64,000 nt of DNA from Pterois miles (Eukaryota > Chordata > Actinopteri > Perciformes > Scorpaenidae), in contig CAMQGK010000638.1 of NCBI GenBank assembly GCA_947000775.1, positions 22,894,001-22,958,000 of the forward strand, written 5' to 3'. The notes beneath the pieces were generated by a model. That model worked only from the letters and a program-made list of their open reading frames with translations, was not told the origin of the DNA and made no database searches. Each line of letters opens with the position of its first letter. The first letter of the stretch is position 1. The position numbers and the translations under genes were made by a program. This document shows positions 10,716 to 22,481 of the stretch, in pieces.

Positions 10716-13700
10716 GATTGCATATGGCAGTTGCCTGTAACTGACCTTTAAAATGAGAGAAAAGGTCAAATGAAAAGAAAATGTGAGGGTGAGTGGACAT
10801 GATATTATCAGATGTTTAATCTGCTGGTGTGGCCGTTACAGATGATGTGATTTATGCTGATTACATACAAGTATCCTTACATAAAATAACATGCAGTGCA
10901 GCCTTGACCTACTACCATTTCTTCATTTTTTCCTAAATGCTTAAGTCCACCTCCAAAGCTTCAACAGGGGAAGGGTGGATTGAGATGGATGGGGGGACAG
11001 ATGAGGGAGGACGGCCATAATACTGCAGATGTGCCGCGCTGGTCGTTTCTTATAAACTAAGACACGCTACACAAATTTACTCATTCTTAGTTATGCTCTC
11101 CTCCCATAATCTGTGGATATTAGCTGCAAATATGCAGGTAAATAATTAAGCTTCAAAGTCTCATTCAAAGTTAATTGGCAGATTAGTGGATGAAGGTCAT
11201 CCTCATAAGATATCACTTGTCTTACAGTTTCATTAAGAACAAGAGCAGCAACTAGGATCCATCAATTCTAAACATGTAGCCTCCCCTGCTAATGCAGTTA
11301 ATTGGCAAGTTGATTAAATTTCAGAATTGAATTGAGAAGTTGATTATTCATCTTTTTCATTTTACAGAGATATAGTTTTCTCACTCCAGACTATGAGCGA
11401 GAAGTCTATTAATAAAAAGTAATATGATTCTGAGCTAATTTTTAAAGCTACTGATGCGTTTAATGACCAGCAGATGTGATTCTGGGTAAAGACAGACGAG
11501 ACAAAAGATTTGACCGGGGATTGCTTTTAAATGTCCTCTTTAGTGTCCGTATGGTGTTGGTCTGGAATCGAACAGTTTGCATTGTTGGCAGAAACGCTGC
11601 AGATATTGGCACAAATGATGATTTTTAAACATGAAACTTCTGTCTGCCTCAGCGGAGACATCCAACAGGAGTTCTAGCGAGGACGGAGAGACGGACCGCT
11701 TCATGAATTTGAAAGTAGGCGCAAGATTTGCCGTGCCCTCGCAACCAGCTGGAATCACTGATGGAGTTGGAGCCAGAGCACATATTACGCGCTCTTGCAT
11801 GGGACGTGGACAACGGCCTGTTGTGACCACTCTGTTTCATTATCATTTCTGACCTACAGTGCTGCCCATGAGCAAGAGAAGAAGAAATGCAGTGAGGTGA
11901 ATTAATGAGGAGCAGGTGATGAAAGGGTTACAGGGAATTCATGAACAGGGGATGCCTAACAAAGAGCAGTCAGGAGTCGGTTTTAATTGAAAGGAGGCCT
12001 CATCTCATTTGGGTAGTAGCGGCGCCGGCAGCTTTGATGTTGGGATATCTAACTGTCAGGATTACATTTTAATGGCAGCCAGGTAGGACAAAGAGTGAAT
12101 AACAGAAATAAATGAGGACGGTTTGTACAGGAGAGTCGATATTATGCAAGATGTACAACAGAGAGGAGATCAATGGCGATGCATTTTTCATTATCTTACA
12201 GTGGGAAGATGTCAGAAAGTTGTACCGCTGCAGAGCTGGACCTCAGTAAGGAAGGCTGAGCACATGCAGGCTGGTACCTGTTGACGCAACACAGAGCAGT
12301 AACATTCAAATAACTAATTTTTTAAAAGTGATATAGTGTTTTCTGGATGGCGGGCTTGTTTTGTTTGCCATCAACTACTATCTGCACAAGTACTGAACCA
12401 GAGGATGGGGTAGCACTTAGAGAATCCAGTGTAAATATATAATATGTACAGGGTGGTTTCCCTATTTTTCTGCATGTTTTGTCTCAAAGTGACAGTTCAA
12501 TACAGCCACATGTTTGTTGTAAAATAAGCACACAGCTTTATCGTCAACCTCCACTACAAAAATGACAAATGTCAACAATGCCCTGGTCTGGTTTAGGCCA
12601 TGGGTCTGTTAAGAGAGAGTACTGTTAATTTGTCGCAGTGGCCACTCGTACTACTGCAATGAAAAAAGTCTTTGGGCCGAATGGGAGAAATGCTAATATG
12701 CATGTGCAGTGGACTGCACAACACTGAAGTTAACATGGAAGCTAGAACATTTTAAATCTCTTCATCTTAAACCCACTTTTTCAACACATTGTCCTGATGG
12801 TAGTGTACTGCCTTAAGCAAGAAACAACCATTTCCTCAGCTGGAGCAAGATGGTAAAAACAGAGAAAACTGACATTACATGTGAGTGATAAATAGCTTTT
12901 CTTTGTACTGTGTGCTTTATACTTACACATTTGTCTTAGTTATAGGTCCAGAGGAGATCTTTTACTGATACTGTGCCTCATACTGTATGTACTAAGTGTA
13001 TACTGTAATGGCTGATTTCAGAGCCATTACTGCTTTTGCTAACTTTGAAGTATAGAGTCATGAAAGCGTGATGATCATTATTATTGTTGGACATAAAAGA
13101 TTTGAACAGTGTAAAGCTGGTGGCGACACTGCTGAGGGCAATACTGTGGCAGCATAATTCAGATTTACTGAGGCTGCAATGTGATCTACTGAGACAACCA
13201 AAATCAATCCAGTGGGCGTACCGACTCCCTCCCACTGTGGAATATTGTGCATTGGAGAAGTGATCAGAAATATGACTTGCTTCCCTCTTTTTCTGTTTTC
13301 TTTTTCAGACTAATCCACATGCACACACACACACCGACTGTCAAGGGAGAGCAGAAATTCAGCAAGCTCCAAAATTTGCACAGTTCGCTATTCAAACAGC
13401 ACCTGTTCAGTAATGATAGATCAACACTGTGAGGAGAATGAGAGAGCATATTTAAGTGGATGTTTACATGAGTAATAACTTCGACCATATGGATTAGATT
13501 ATTGGACCATATGCACTTCGGCACTTCATCTGGGCGCCTTAGTTGCTGAAGTTACACACAGTTCTAAAACAACAACAACAACAAAAATACTTCTGTAAGA
13601 AATAAACGCTGCTTTAAATCCCATAAAATCGACCACATTTCTGTTTTAAAAAAAACAACAAAAAAATGCTAACATTGGGGGCATAAAACACAAATCTTTT

Positions 13701-15047
13701 TAAACCCTGCAGACATCACCATGCCTGAAGACCTTTCGCAAACAGAGACTGAGTTATGGCTACAGCAATATAGCTTTTTGGGGTTTGGCAGGAAAATGAA
13801 AAGTAGGTGAAATTAGAAACCTGTTTAGGAAAAAAATCAGTGTTTCACAGTGTTTTTAAAAGTTCAAATTACTCACTGGTGTCAGCGGGGAGGACATTTA
13901 TTACATTACTTTGGTATTTTCACTCATGGCCTTATTAACCTGCTTGTGGGCCCTGGGGCAAAATGAGCTGTGGCCCCCCAGAGGAACCAAATTAAACACA
14001 CATCTATTATTATGTAGTTCTGAAAATTTAAAACAATTTTGATCATCATTACATAATAATTTATGTCATTTATCAAGCAAAAGGGCCAAACAGTCACTGG
14101 TTCCAGCTTCCCAAATGTTTGATATTGCTTTTCTTTGTTTTACAGTTTTGTGAAATTAATATTTTTGGGTTTTGGACTGAAAAGCTATTCAAAGATTTTA
14201 CTTTAGACAAATTTTGACAGCATGGTGGTTTGGTCAAACATTTAAAACAATGCACAAATCTGCGTCTTTTATCATAATTTCTAAATGATTCTTTTATAAC
14301 CATAACCAATTTCTATTTTATTTTTTTGAGAGGCAATGGCAAACAGCCTACTGGGTCATTTAAACTGAAGGATTTATTGAAATTACTATTTTCTGACAGC
14401 TTACAGATTAAACCTTATTCACATGGGACTAGTGTTACCAGGGAACCTCATGTGATTTAGAAATTAATATAGTTTCGTGTGGCACATTTGCACAGGATAA
14501 GCAAAGTATTTTACACAAATTTACTGACATCATCTGCATAACATCTGCTTTAGGCTATATTTAATATTACAAACATTATTATATATAAGCCTATTAATGA
14601 ATCATATAGGCCTATTAATTAATCGTATCCACAAAGACCTCTTGCGCCGGTGCCTGTGTGGTCTCCCTGCTGTGTAACAAGTTGAGCCTCCTGAATTTGC
14701 ATCTAAAATGCTGTTGAAACTTTCAATTCTAATCGCCAATACTACCTCCAGAATTCTCGACTGGGAAAAAGGCAAAAAAAAAAAAAAAAAGTGCAGCGAA
14801 AACAAAACATTTTTTTGCAAAAAATCAGAATCCAAATCACTGAATCACACCGATTTGAGCAGGACTAATATTATCATGTGACCTCTGTGTTTGGCAAAAT
14901 ATTGGAGGCAATTTGTGGTGGAACTTTTACTTGACAAATTATGGACATGGCATATTTACACAGGATTAGCAATTTTTACAAGGAGGTAGAGGTAGCCCTG
15001 TGTAAATATAACTTAAGTCATTACCAAAATAATCAATGGATAATTAT
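10716..15047. other. Long non-coding stretch, mostly unique-looking
   Basis: No gene. About 11080-11460 is low in simple repeats and rich in TAAT/ATTA cores (for example 'gttaattggcagattagtgg' and 'gttaattggcaagttgatta'), a texture seen in vertebrate conserved non-coding elements; unproven. A short (CA)n is at 13321-13333, A-runs at 13647-13666, and poly-A at 14774-14790. An open frame of 73-96 codons on each strand near 11540-11850 shows no recognisable domain. Confidence 0.5.
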
Positions 15048-15415
15048 TAGGGCTGTCACTAGATTAGCATGTCTAATTGTGATTAATTGCATGATTGTAT
15101 ACAATGTATCTGTACAAAATGTAGCTTAAAGGGATTTGTCAAGTATTTCACACTCTTTTCAACATGGCAGTGGACAAATATGTTGCTTTATCCAAATGTA
15201 TGTATAGATTTATTACTGAAAATCAACTAACACCATAAAACAACAACAAATATTGTCCAGAAACTCTCACAGGTTCTGCATTTAGCATACAAATATGTTC
15301 AAATCATAATGCATACAGAATACAGCTTGTCTGTAAAGGGGAGACTCATCGGTACCCATAGATCCCATTTACATTCACACACCTGGAGGTCAGAGGTCAA
15401 GACACCCCTTTAAGA
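15048..15415 (+). mobile_element. TAGGGCTGT element (non-autonomous DNA transposon), truncated
   Basis: Begins 'tagggctgtcactagatt', then 'gtgattaattgcatgatt', 'gtctgtaaaggggagactc', 'gggtacccatagatccc' (here 'cggtacccatag') and 'ggaggtcagaggtcaag'. The same order occurs in the full copy at 37749-38326. The right terminus (acagcccta) is missing. This family is common in teleosts; hAT is a likely superfamily but no target duplication can be tested here. Confidence 0.7.
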
Positions 15416-16868
15416 ATGATAGCAGGTGTTGTAATTTGTTGGTACATATTCTCAAACAAGTTATCATTCATCAGTTGCCACATATTAAGTCAGACATAGC
15501 AATGGGCTTTTTGGGTCATGGGGTACAGCTATGTGATGAGATAGATAATAATTTACATTTTATATTGTTCTGTATGTACTTAACATTTCCAACAACAACC
15601 AAAGCATTGACATGTATTATACTAATACAACATTGTGTGACCTGAAGTTTAGCTCCGCTCCATTTATCATTCCATTAACCAAAAACAAAATTGTCCATTT
15701 CAGTGGCTCAGATAAACATGTTCCCATGTATCATCATGTTAAGATTGCAGCCACTTCATTATCCACAGCACAATCTCCAGAAATAACATGCCATTAAAAT
15801 AAAACTCTGAACAATTTAATTAAGTGAAATCATTAAATACGATGACTCTTTCTGGTTCGTTCATCTCCAAAGTCAACGGGACGCCGCAAATTGCTGAGCA
15901 GCATCGAAAAGCGAACTATATTGTGGATCGGCGTATTTGATTTGATTATGCTTTGGTTCAACAGGTAAAGACTACGGTGGTTCTGATGGGCCTGAGCTGT
16001 AAACAAAAATCCTATTAGGTCATGATAAATGATTGTCTATCTGTGAAAAAACTGTTCCATCTTTCTCCCATGTGCCTCCTAATTATGTTCCTCAACCCCG
16101 GTGAATTTAAAAAGGTAAATAATGATATGATTTTTTTATTACGATTCATCAACTTTGCTTTTCGCTGCCATTGGAGCCGGAGAGTGCCCCGAGTCATCAT
16201 CTCTCATTAAGTAATGAATAGTGATTGGTATGAAATTACTTCACCCCACTCTGCTGCCTGTCCATTAGTCCGTTAATCAACAATATGTGACTGCCAGGCT
16301 GCACAAAATCCTCTTGCAAACAAATCACCCTCGCCCTCCATCCCTTCCCTTCCCCTAAAATACAATTCCTAATTTGCATAATGAGGGCCAAAGGAGGGCA
16401 ATGTTTGCTCATAATCAAAATGCATTTATTCACAGGAAGCTATCCTGTTGCACCCGCTTAATTCACACCTGCTCTTTTCTGTAATCAAAGCCAGGGTTCA
16501 GCTGGAAGCACAGGCCTTGTAATGTGTTCTCACAGGGCCCAGAATCTGTGAACTGACAAAAGAACAACTCAAAAAGCTTGGAAAAGTACAAGAAAATCAG
16601 GAGTTAACCTTGGCGGATCCAGTACATTATGCACAAAACCAGCAATAATTCTCAAACCAGGGTTATATAATTGGCTTAACTAAAAAAAGATTTCGTCCAT
16701 GAATTATTTAAATTATTGGTTGTAGGTCATCAAACTACTATATCTTAAGCACTGGGGGCGTTCACACTGGACCCTCCTTGATGATCTCAAATTCTGAAAC
16801 TTTTATTCATTTCTTGTGAGTTCTCACTTCTCAGTCTTCTTAGTACCCTACATAATAAAGCAGCAGGA
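15416..16868. other. Unique-looking DNA, possible conserved non-coding element
   Basis: No gene. About 15840-16440 has no simple repeats and many homeodomain-type TAAT/ATTA cores. It also has a POU octamer, ATTTGCAT, at 16372-16379. Open frames of about 60 codons on both strands show no domain. Regulatory function is only inferred from composition. Confidence 0.4.
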
Positions 16869-17565
16869 CGTCAAATACCGAGGCATTTGGTGCCTTCACA
16901 TGAGGTCGCGTTTACCGGTTTTTACCAGTTGGGCCCATGTGAACACTCATGTCATATTAACGACCTTGTAAGTGGAAAGTTTCTGAAAGCTGGAGAAATG
17001 GTGGAGTCCATGGAAGCTCATTTATCAGTGCATCATAATCATAAATTTTAGTCATATGTTGTTTTTCTTGGTAATTTTATAATTTAAATATAAATTTAAA
17101 ACTCGCTGCCTTGCTAAATTGTTAGCCTCTGTAGCTTCTAGACTCGGACAGTGATGTTGATATTGCTTAGCAGCTTTGCTTCTTCATGACTTAACCACTT
17201 GAATGCAACGTATGTCCATTTGAAGGCACCACTTTTCATAGCCATTGGCACACAAGACACCCTTTAGCCATTGGTATGAAATGCACCGGGAGTTCCATTA
17301 ACTACAATATAAAGCCATCTACCATGTCAGTTAACACCCTGAGAAAGTGCACCGGAAGTGAGGTGATGTACAGCGAAAGAAGCACTCATTAGGTGGAAAG
17401 GTCCAACAAACACAAGGCTTTCATCCAGGAGACTACTGTTTGTATCCTGTGCATCACGTTACAGTCAGTACTTTATTTGTGTCCTGTGTACATTCAGTGT
17501 CATTTCCACTGCACACACATAGTTCTTTTAAGCCCAACCTTGTAGTATTTTGCTAAACTTAACTG
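16869..17565 (+). repeat. Family B repeat, interrupted by a TIR element
   Basis: The left stub 'gtcaaataccgaggcatt' is separated from the rest by the TIR element at 16888-17231. The right part runs 'acaagacaccctttagcc', 'ccattaactacaatataaa', 'gaaaggtccaacaaacaca', 'catccaggagactactg' and 'aagcccaaccttgtag'. The same order occurs at 31.94-32.6 and 63.64-64.0 kb. Rejoining the two sides restores the family consensus word 'ccgatgctttgtca', which supports nesting. Confidence 0.75.
16888..17231 (-). mobile_element. Harbinger-like TIR element, copy 1
   Basis: Ends are TGGTGCCTTCACATG and, inverted, CATTTGAAGGCACCA. Read on the minus strand, 'gtctagaagctacagaggct', 'aacaatttagcaag' and 'caagtggttaagtcatgaag' match the copy at 56457-57182. 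Flanks ATT and CTT are consistent with a short (about 3 bp) target duplication. It has no coding capacity, so it would be moved in trans. Confidence 0.7.
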
Positions 17566-18039
17566 TAGTGGTTTTAATTAGTGCATTTGATGCTGCAAAT
17601 AATGTGACGAGTTGGGATGCGTGAAGTGTGGCAGAATGCTGGATAATAATGTGCAAGTGCCCACTATTGCATCCCCACTAACACAGACAGGTTGCTTTGT
17701 TTTATTTGACACTGCATAGAGGTAATCCAGATCAATACGGGCAGTTTACAAAAATCTAATTAAATGACACTGACGCCTTAAGTGTTGCCGCTTAAAGCTG
17801 CTAATCAATATTTTCATTTTAACAATTAATGAAATGACTATGTATATTGTGATAGAGGCAGTTTGTACTGTAATAACAACCCACAGATAATTATTACCCA
17901 TCTCTGCAGCTCCTCTCAGCTCTACGGAGCATTTTACCATCTTTCAGCTGTGTTTTTGGCTTTCAACAACTTTATTGTTTTTGTTCTTTCTCAGTTCTCT
18001 CATCTGTGTCATTCCCAGCTGGAGACGCCATATCTTTCT

Positions 18040-18071
<32 letters not shown>

Positions 18072-18089
18072 CACCACTGTGCTCTACCC
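17566..18089. other. Non-coding with long poly-A
   Basis: Contains a poly-A run of about 29 at 18043-18071. No retrogene or SINE body precedes it that I can recognise. Short open frames here are simple-repeat derived. Confidence 0.5.
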
Positions 18090-18415
18090 AGCACCAAATA
18101 CCAAATATCAGACAGACAAAGTTATGTACAGTATGTAGCTTAGCAGCTAAGAGACAGATATTCCCTCAGGCGTTGTTGTGGACCAAAACAGAGCTGAAAA
18201 TGGAGTGAATACTGAACTGAAATTCATCAGGTGGCCAGAGACTTCCTAGTAATACTAATGTTGCTCCATGTCTATAGAGTGTGTAAATAGCTAAATGTGT
18301 TACACATGTTTTCCATATCAACTTAATAAGGTCATAATTTGTTGTTGTGGTGATGGCTTGTTGTGCTGCCCCCAAAAAAACCCAAACAATGAATGCAGCT
18401 TTAAATAAACCATAT
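18090..18415 (+). repeat. Teleost dispersed repeat G, copy 1
   Basis: Contains 'cagacagacaaagtta', 'gagacagatattccctcagg', 'gaccaaaacagagctgaaaa', 'gttgctccatgtctatagag', 'catatcaacttaataaggtc' and 'tggcttgttgtgctgcccc'. Copy 2 at 18955-19195 repeats these words in the same order. I also recall it from other teleost loci. Class unknown. Confidence 0.65.
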
Positions 18416-18954
18416 TAAGCAATATATACTATTTGAGGAATATGCTTTGACAAAACGTTTATTTGTCTCTGTATGCTGAGTGTTTCATGCCAGTGGGTTT
18501 GTTGTCCAAAAGCACAGAGAAGCGATCCCTAACTACTGTATAGTGTACACAGTGCTAACATTTTACAGTAACTAACAAGAATACACTCCAGGTGATGCAT
18601 GCTAGATTTTAAAGAGAGCCTCCATAGGCACACAGCCGTCAAGCCAGTTAATTAACTAAAGAGCCAATAGCATTAACATATTTCTAAAGATAAAGCTCAT
18701 CTTTTTTTTTTTTTTTGCCAGAAATACCATGTTGATGGTTTGTCCTCTAAAAGAAACATACCTCAGTATGTTTAAATAAAGTGATTTGCTGACCCCCATA
18801 ACCTTTGCTTTTACAGTATGAAAGCAACACTTGTGACCACAGTGCAGTTCCATGGTAAGACTATCTAATGCCTGTAGCACTGAAATAACCTTTTGGCTTT
18901 TACATCCTTGTCTAACCTTCCATGCAATAGCCTGTGTGTTTTTTTCTGTTTAGA
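18416..18954. other. Non-coding spacer between two repeat G copies
   Basis: Holds a poly-T at 18703-18716 and nothing else I recognise. Confidence 0.45.
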
Positions 18955-19195
18955 GGAAGCGCTAAACACTGTACAATACCTGCCCTGCACAAAATATAAG
19001 ACAGACAAAGTTAGCACAGAAACATAGTTTTAGCAGGTATAGAGCCAGATATTTCCTCAGGGAAATAGAGCTAAAAAAGTTTGATTTAAATTCATCAGCT
19101 GCCATATCAACTTTATAAGGTCATACTTTGTCAACGTTGTGGTTATGGCTTATTGTGCTGCCCTGTGTGGCCAAAAAACGCAACCTCACTTTAGA
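18955..19195 (+). repeat. Teleost dispersed repeat G, copy 2
   Basis: Repeats the copy-1 words 'agacagacaaagtta', 'gccagatatttcctcaggg', 'catatcaactttataaggtc' and 'ggcttattgtgctgccc', but lacks the central 'gttgctccatgtctatagag' part. Same orientation, about 870 bp from copy 1. Confidence 0.65.
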
Positions 19196-21411
19196 CAGCT
19201 TCACACATTAAAATTAGAGTGTATCTGCTGCATGAGACGTTGCAGTCTGGATGGGAGGCAGTTATGTTTTGTATTTGTTCAGATATTACAGCAGTGGTCG
19301 TTGCAGACACACCTGCTGAGATCTGAACTCTACTGAGTGTGCTTTTCTAGTTTAGGTATAATCCACCTTTCAGATGCTTATAATACAAGACTGATTGTGT
19401 TGTGCATGAACTGAAAATTTGGGCACCTGCAGAAATACCTCAATTCCTTTAATGTATTTTAATAAGGTGATGGTGGATGAAGTATGTCTGAAGTCAGTCT
19501 GGGTCAAATGTCCACGTCCATTCTTTTATCTGCCACTGCACGCCACAGACCCCAGGTGCTAATCCTGATTAGCATCTTGCTGTGGCGTTTCTGCACCGCA
19601 CCTCCCAGAGGTCACTTGTCAATCAAGCAGTGTGTTTGGTATACTGTGATGTCTCTTTGATTTACTCTTTGACTTTGTGTAGGCAGCAGCAGCAGCACTC
19701 TCTTCGTTCACTGTCTAGCCAGCTAACTGGATATTTCTTTATTTTTATTTCCTGAGGATTTTTCAGTGTAAAAGCCAGCGAGATCCAGTAAAAGCTCTCA
19801 TGACACTGTTCATGTCTCATTGTAACGGCCAATAGTGAGCATAGGTACATATTCATTTATATGAAAATGTCATGGTGTTCCTTGAAATCACAATGACATT
19901 TCAAATTGGAAAAAAAAAAAAAAGTTTACATTGTTTTCTCATGGCTTCCTTGTTTGAGTAAACCTACAGTCAGAGCAGCTCTTTGTTCATTACGAGCTCA
20001 CCTTAAATGTGACAGTCCCAGTGAAACATGTAAATGTGAATGTGCTTTGACCTGAACAAGGACGCCTTGTTAACCAGCATCATTCTATATGATGAAATGA
20101 GAAAAAAAAACACCCTTATCCATCTCTGTCACAAAAAAACAAGCAGCCTAATAGATGAGATAAGGTCAACACCAAATGTCAAACTTGTTTACCCTCCAGA
20201 GGCAGACAGATTGGCCAGTATTCATCATAAACCCAACAGGTTCCCATTACGGAAACATTCCCTCATCCCATTTCAGCTGCCCCGGCCCCTTAACTCAGGT
20301 TTAATTGCGTGAAAATAAAATGAAAGAAAAGAGATGCAGGGAAATCTGTTTTCCTGCTAGATGTCACATGGTGTTTAGGGACACTAAAGGTCAAGTTTTC
20401 TTGAATGATGACAGACTGCAAGTCTACAGTCTGAAGGAGGGATTTTCCCTGATTGTTCAAGGTGCATGTGAGCAGGTGTACAGAAAAATAGAGAAAATGC
20501 TATTGATTTTGGCATACTTTGCTGTTATACACACACACAAAAAAAAGGGAACTATGAGCAGCTAAGGGAGATGGATTCTGCTCTATAGATATCACATGAG
20601 AGCATTCCTTTACAGTATTTACTGTCCATCTGCTGTGCATGTCAATCGTGGGGGCAAAACTGCTTTATAAGAGCGTTATAGATTCATGGCGGTGTGACCT
20701 CAAATGCTCTCATGTCACTGTGTAATTCCCGAGCTTCATTACATGTATAATAGAAGGTGAGTGTTTAAAAAGAGCGCCGGGACAATTTATTATTCTCTAC
20801 AAGGCCCAAACTGTTGGAGATCAATAGAACAAGACTTAGGAGAGGGCTAGGGGTGCAATGTGTCATCATTTTAATGAAATATAGATTTGGGACTATTAAA
20901 CAGCTTGCTAGTGCCGGCAAAATTGCTCACTTTTTCACAGCTAAACAAAGTCATCCATTTAACTGTTGAAAAATCGATAGCGGGCTGTGACCAATATGTA
21001 CCTTTCAAATGTGGGTACAGTTACATTGAACAGCAGCTAATAAATCAAAGCAAAGGGTACAGCATCTTTTATAGTCATTGCATCAATATAAACCTCTGCA
21101 GCTCTCAGCAGAGTCTCCAGCAGAGTCTTTCATCACGGGGCACCACTGAAACAAAACAGTCCTCACCAGCTCCATGTTATGCACAGGATTGTCTTGGTTA
21201 CTCAGTCTACCCTGTTAGTGTGGTCACCATGTGGGGTGTGGGATGACTCCTGTACTAACAATTATACAGGAGGGGTCAGCATAAAAACTGCATTACTGTG
21301 CATCTTCAGGCGTAAGAACGAAGAAAAAAAAAACCAAAAACCCTTCATGATGATAGTCAGGGTCAGGGAGAATTTATACAACATCTATTCCGCTATAGAT
21401 GTAGCATCAGT
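19196..21411. other. Non-coding, possible conserved islands
   Basis: No gene recognised. A poly-A is at 19910-19923. About 20610-20830 has balanced composition without repeats and may be conserved non-coding DNA; inference only. The 86-90 codon open frames around 20040-20565 show no domain, and their biased Lys/Arg content follows from A-rich DNA. Confidence 0.45.
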
Positions 21412-21671
21412 AGAATTACAACATCCATCCATCGTCAACCGCTTATCCCATTAGGGGTCGCGGGGGGGCTGGAGCCGATCCCAGCTGGCATTGGGCGAAG
21501 GCGGGGTTCACCCTGGACAGGTCGCCAGTCCATCACAGCGCACATAGAGACAGACAACCATTTACATTCACATCGGACTCGGACCTGCGACCCTCTTGCT
21601 GTGAGGCGAGAGTGCTAACTACTACACCACCGTGCCCACACTACTACTACACCACCCCAGAATTACAACAT
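21412..21671 (-). mobile_element. tRNA-Val-like SINE C with perfect 13-bp target duplication
   Basis: Read on the minus strand, it starts with a tRNA-like head 'ggtggtgtagtagttagcac' and B-box-like 'ggtccgagtcc', then 'gactggcgacctgtccaggg', 'ccagctgggatcggctcc' and 'taatgggataagcggtt', ending in (GGAT)n. AGAATTACAACAT flanks it exactly, at 21412-21424 and 21659-21671. A second copy is at 57504-57699. Between head and right duplication there is an extra 'ctactactacaccacc', a partial repeat of the head. Confidence 0.92.
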
Positions 21672-21774
21672 GCATATGCAATATAAGAAAAATAAAATGT
21701 AAGAGTACATACAATATAATATTGACCTGTCTAAAAGCATCCATGATTATTTGACTCTGGTATTTCTGTGAGTA

Positions 21775-22155
21775 GGGCTGGGTACTGGTACTCAAAATAA
21801 CCATCCCATTATCATTCCCAGGGCGTCAGATACAGAGGCTTTGTCAAGGCTGACACCCTTTATCCCTTTACCCTTTACCTTTTTTTCCCCACTGTGGGAC
21901 TAATAAAGGAATATCTTATCTATCTTATCTTATCTTTAGCGCTGCTATGAAATGCACCAGGCATTCAACCAGGGGACCGGTCTTTGTGTTTAAAAGTGTT
22001 ATTTTGATGTTTACGTGACATGATTATGTTTCCTGTACTTTTGTTGAATTGTTTACATCTATATTTTAGGCCCAATCATGAAGTTTTTCCTAAGTGAGTA
22101 GTTCTGTTGCCAAACTTAGCTGCAGTCATTACTATAGTTTTGTTGTATGGTGCAA
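21775..22155 (+). repeat. Family B repeat, interrupted by a retroposon tail
   Basis: The left part has 'attcccagggcgtcagatac' and 'gaggctttgtcaaggc'; the right part has 'ctatgaaatgcaccaggca', 'ggcccaatcatgaag' and 'ttttcctaag'. A SINE/LINE 3' tail at 21880-21936 lies between them. Confidence 0.65.
21880..21936 (+). mobile_element. Orphan retroposon 3' tail with (TATCT)n
   Basis: Only 'ccccactgtgggactaataa', 'aggaatatcttatctatctt' and the terminal TATCT repeats are present; no SINE body. It matches the last about 35 bp of SINE A, but the terminal simple repeat is TATCT, not TTC. An extremely 5'-truncated copy of the shared LINE tail is the simplest reading. Confidence 0.8.
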
Positions 22156-22434
22156 AAAGGCAAAATATTAGGTATAGGCAACACAATAACTATTGGAAGG
22201 ATATAATGCAAGCGAGCAAACGTTCTTGGTTTTGTTTTGTCTGCGGCAGCAGTAACTCACACTGTTACTGTTACTGCCCAAAAATGGATAGATCTCACTT
22301 CTTTTATGGTGTAAAATGAGAATCAACCAGCTTCCTCCCCTGTGAATAATCAAGTCATTTGATTTTATATTTGTGTAAATACTGACACGTGGGGATTCAG
22401 TTTTGCTGCCATGTCTCATCTATGGCTATTACTA

Positions 22435-22481
22435 AGATAAGATAAGATATTCCTTTATTAGTCCCACAGTGGAGAAATTCA
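22435..22481 (-). mobile_element. Orphan retroposon 3' tail with (TATCT)n
   Basis: Plus strand shows 'agataagataagatattcct' then 'ttattagtcccacagtggag'. This is the same 3' tail as at 21.9, 46.6 and 52.0 kb, in the opposite orientation to the 21.9-kb copy. Confidence 0.8.

Noticed and set aside
11540..11852. Overlapping 73-96 codon open frames on both strands
   Set aside because: No domain on either strand, no splice context; mutual shadows.
18043..18071. Processed pseudogene poly-A tail
   Set aside because: No coding or UTR-like match upstream and no target duplication.
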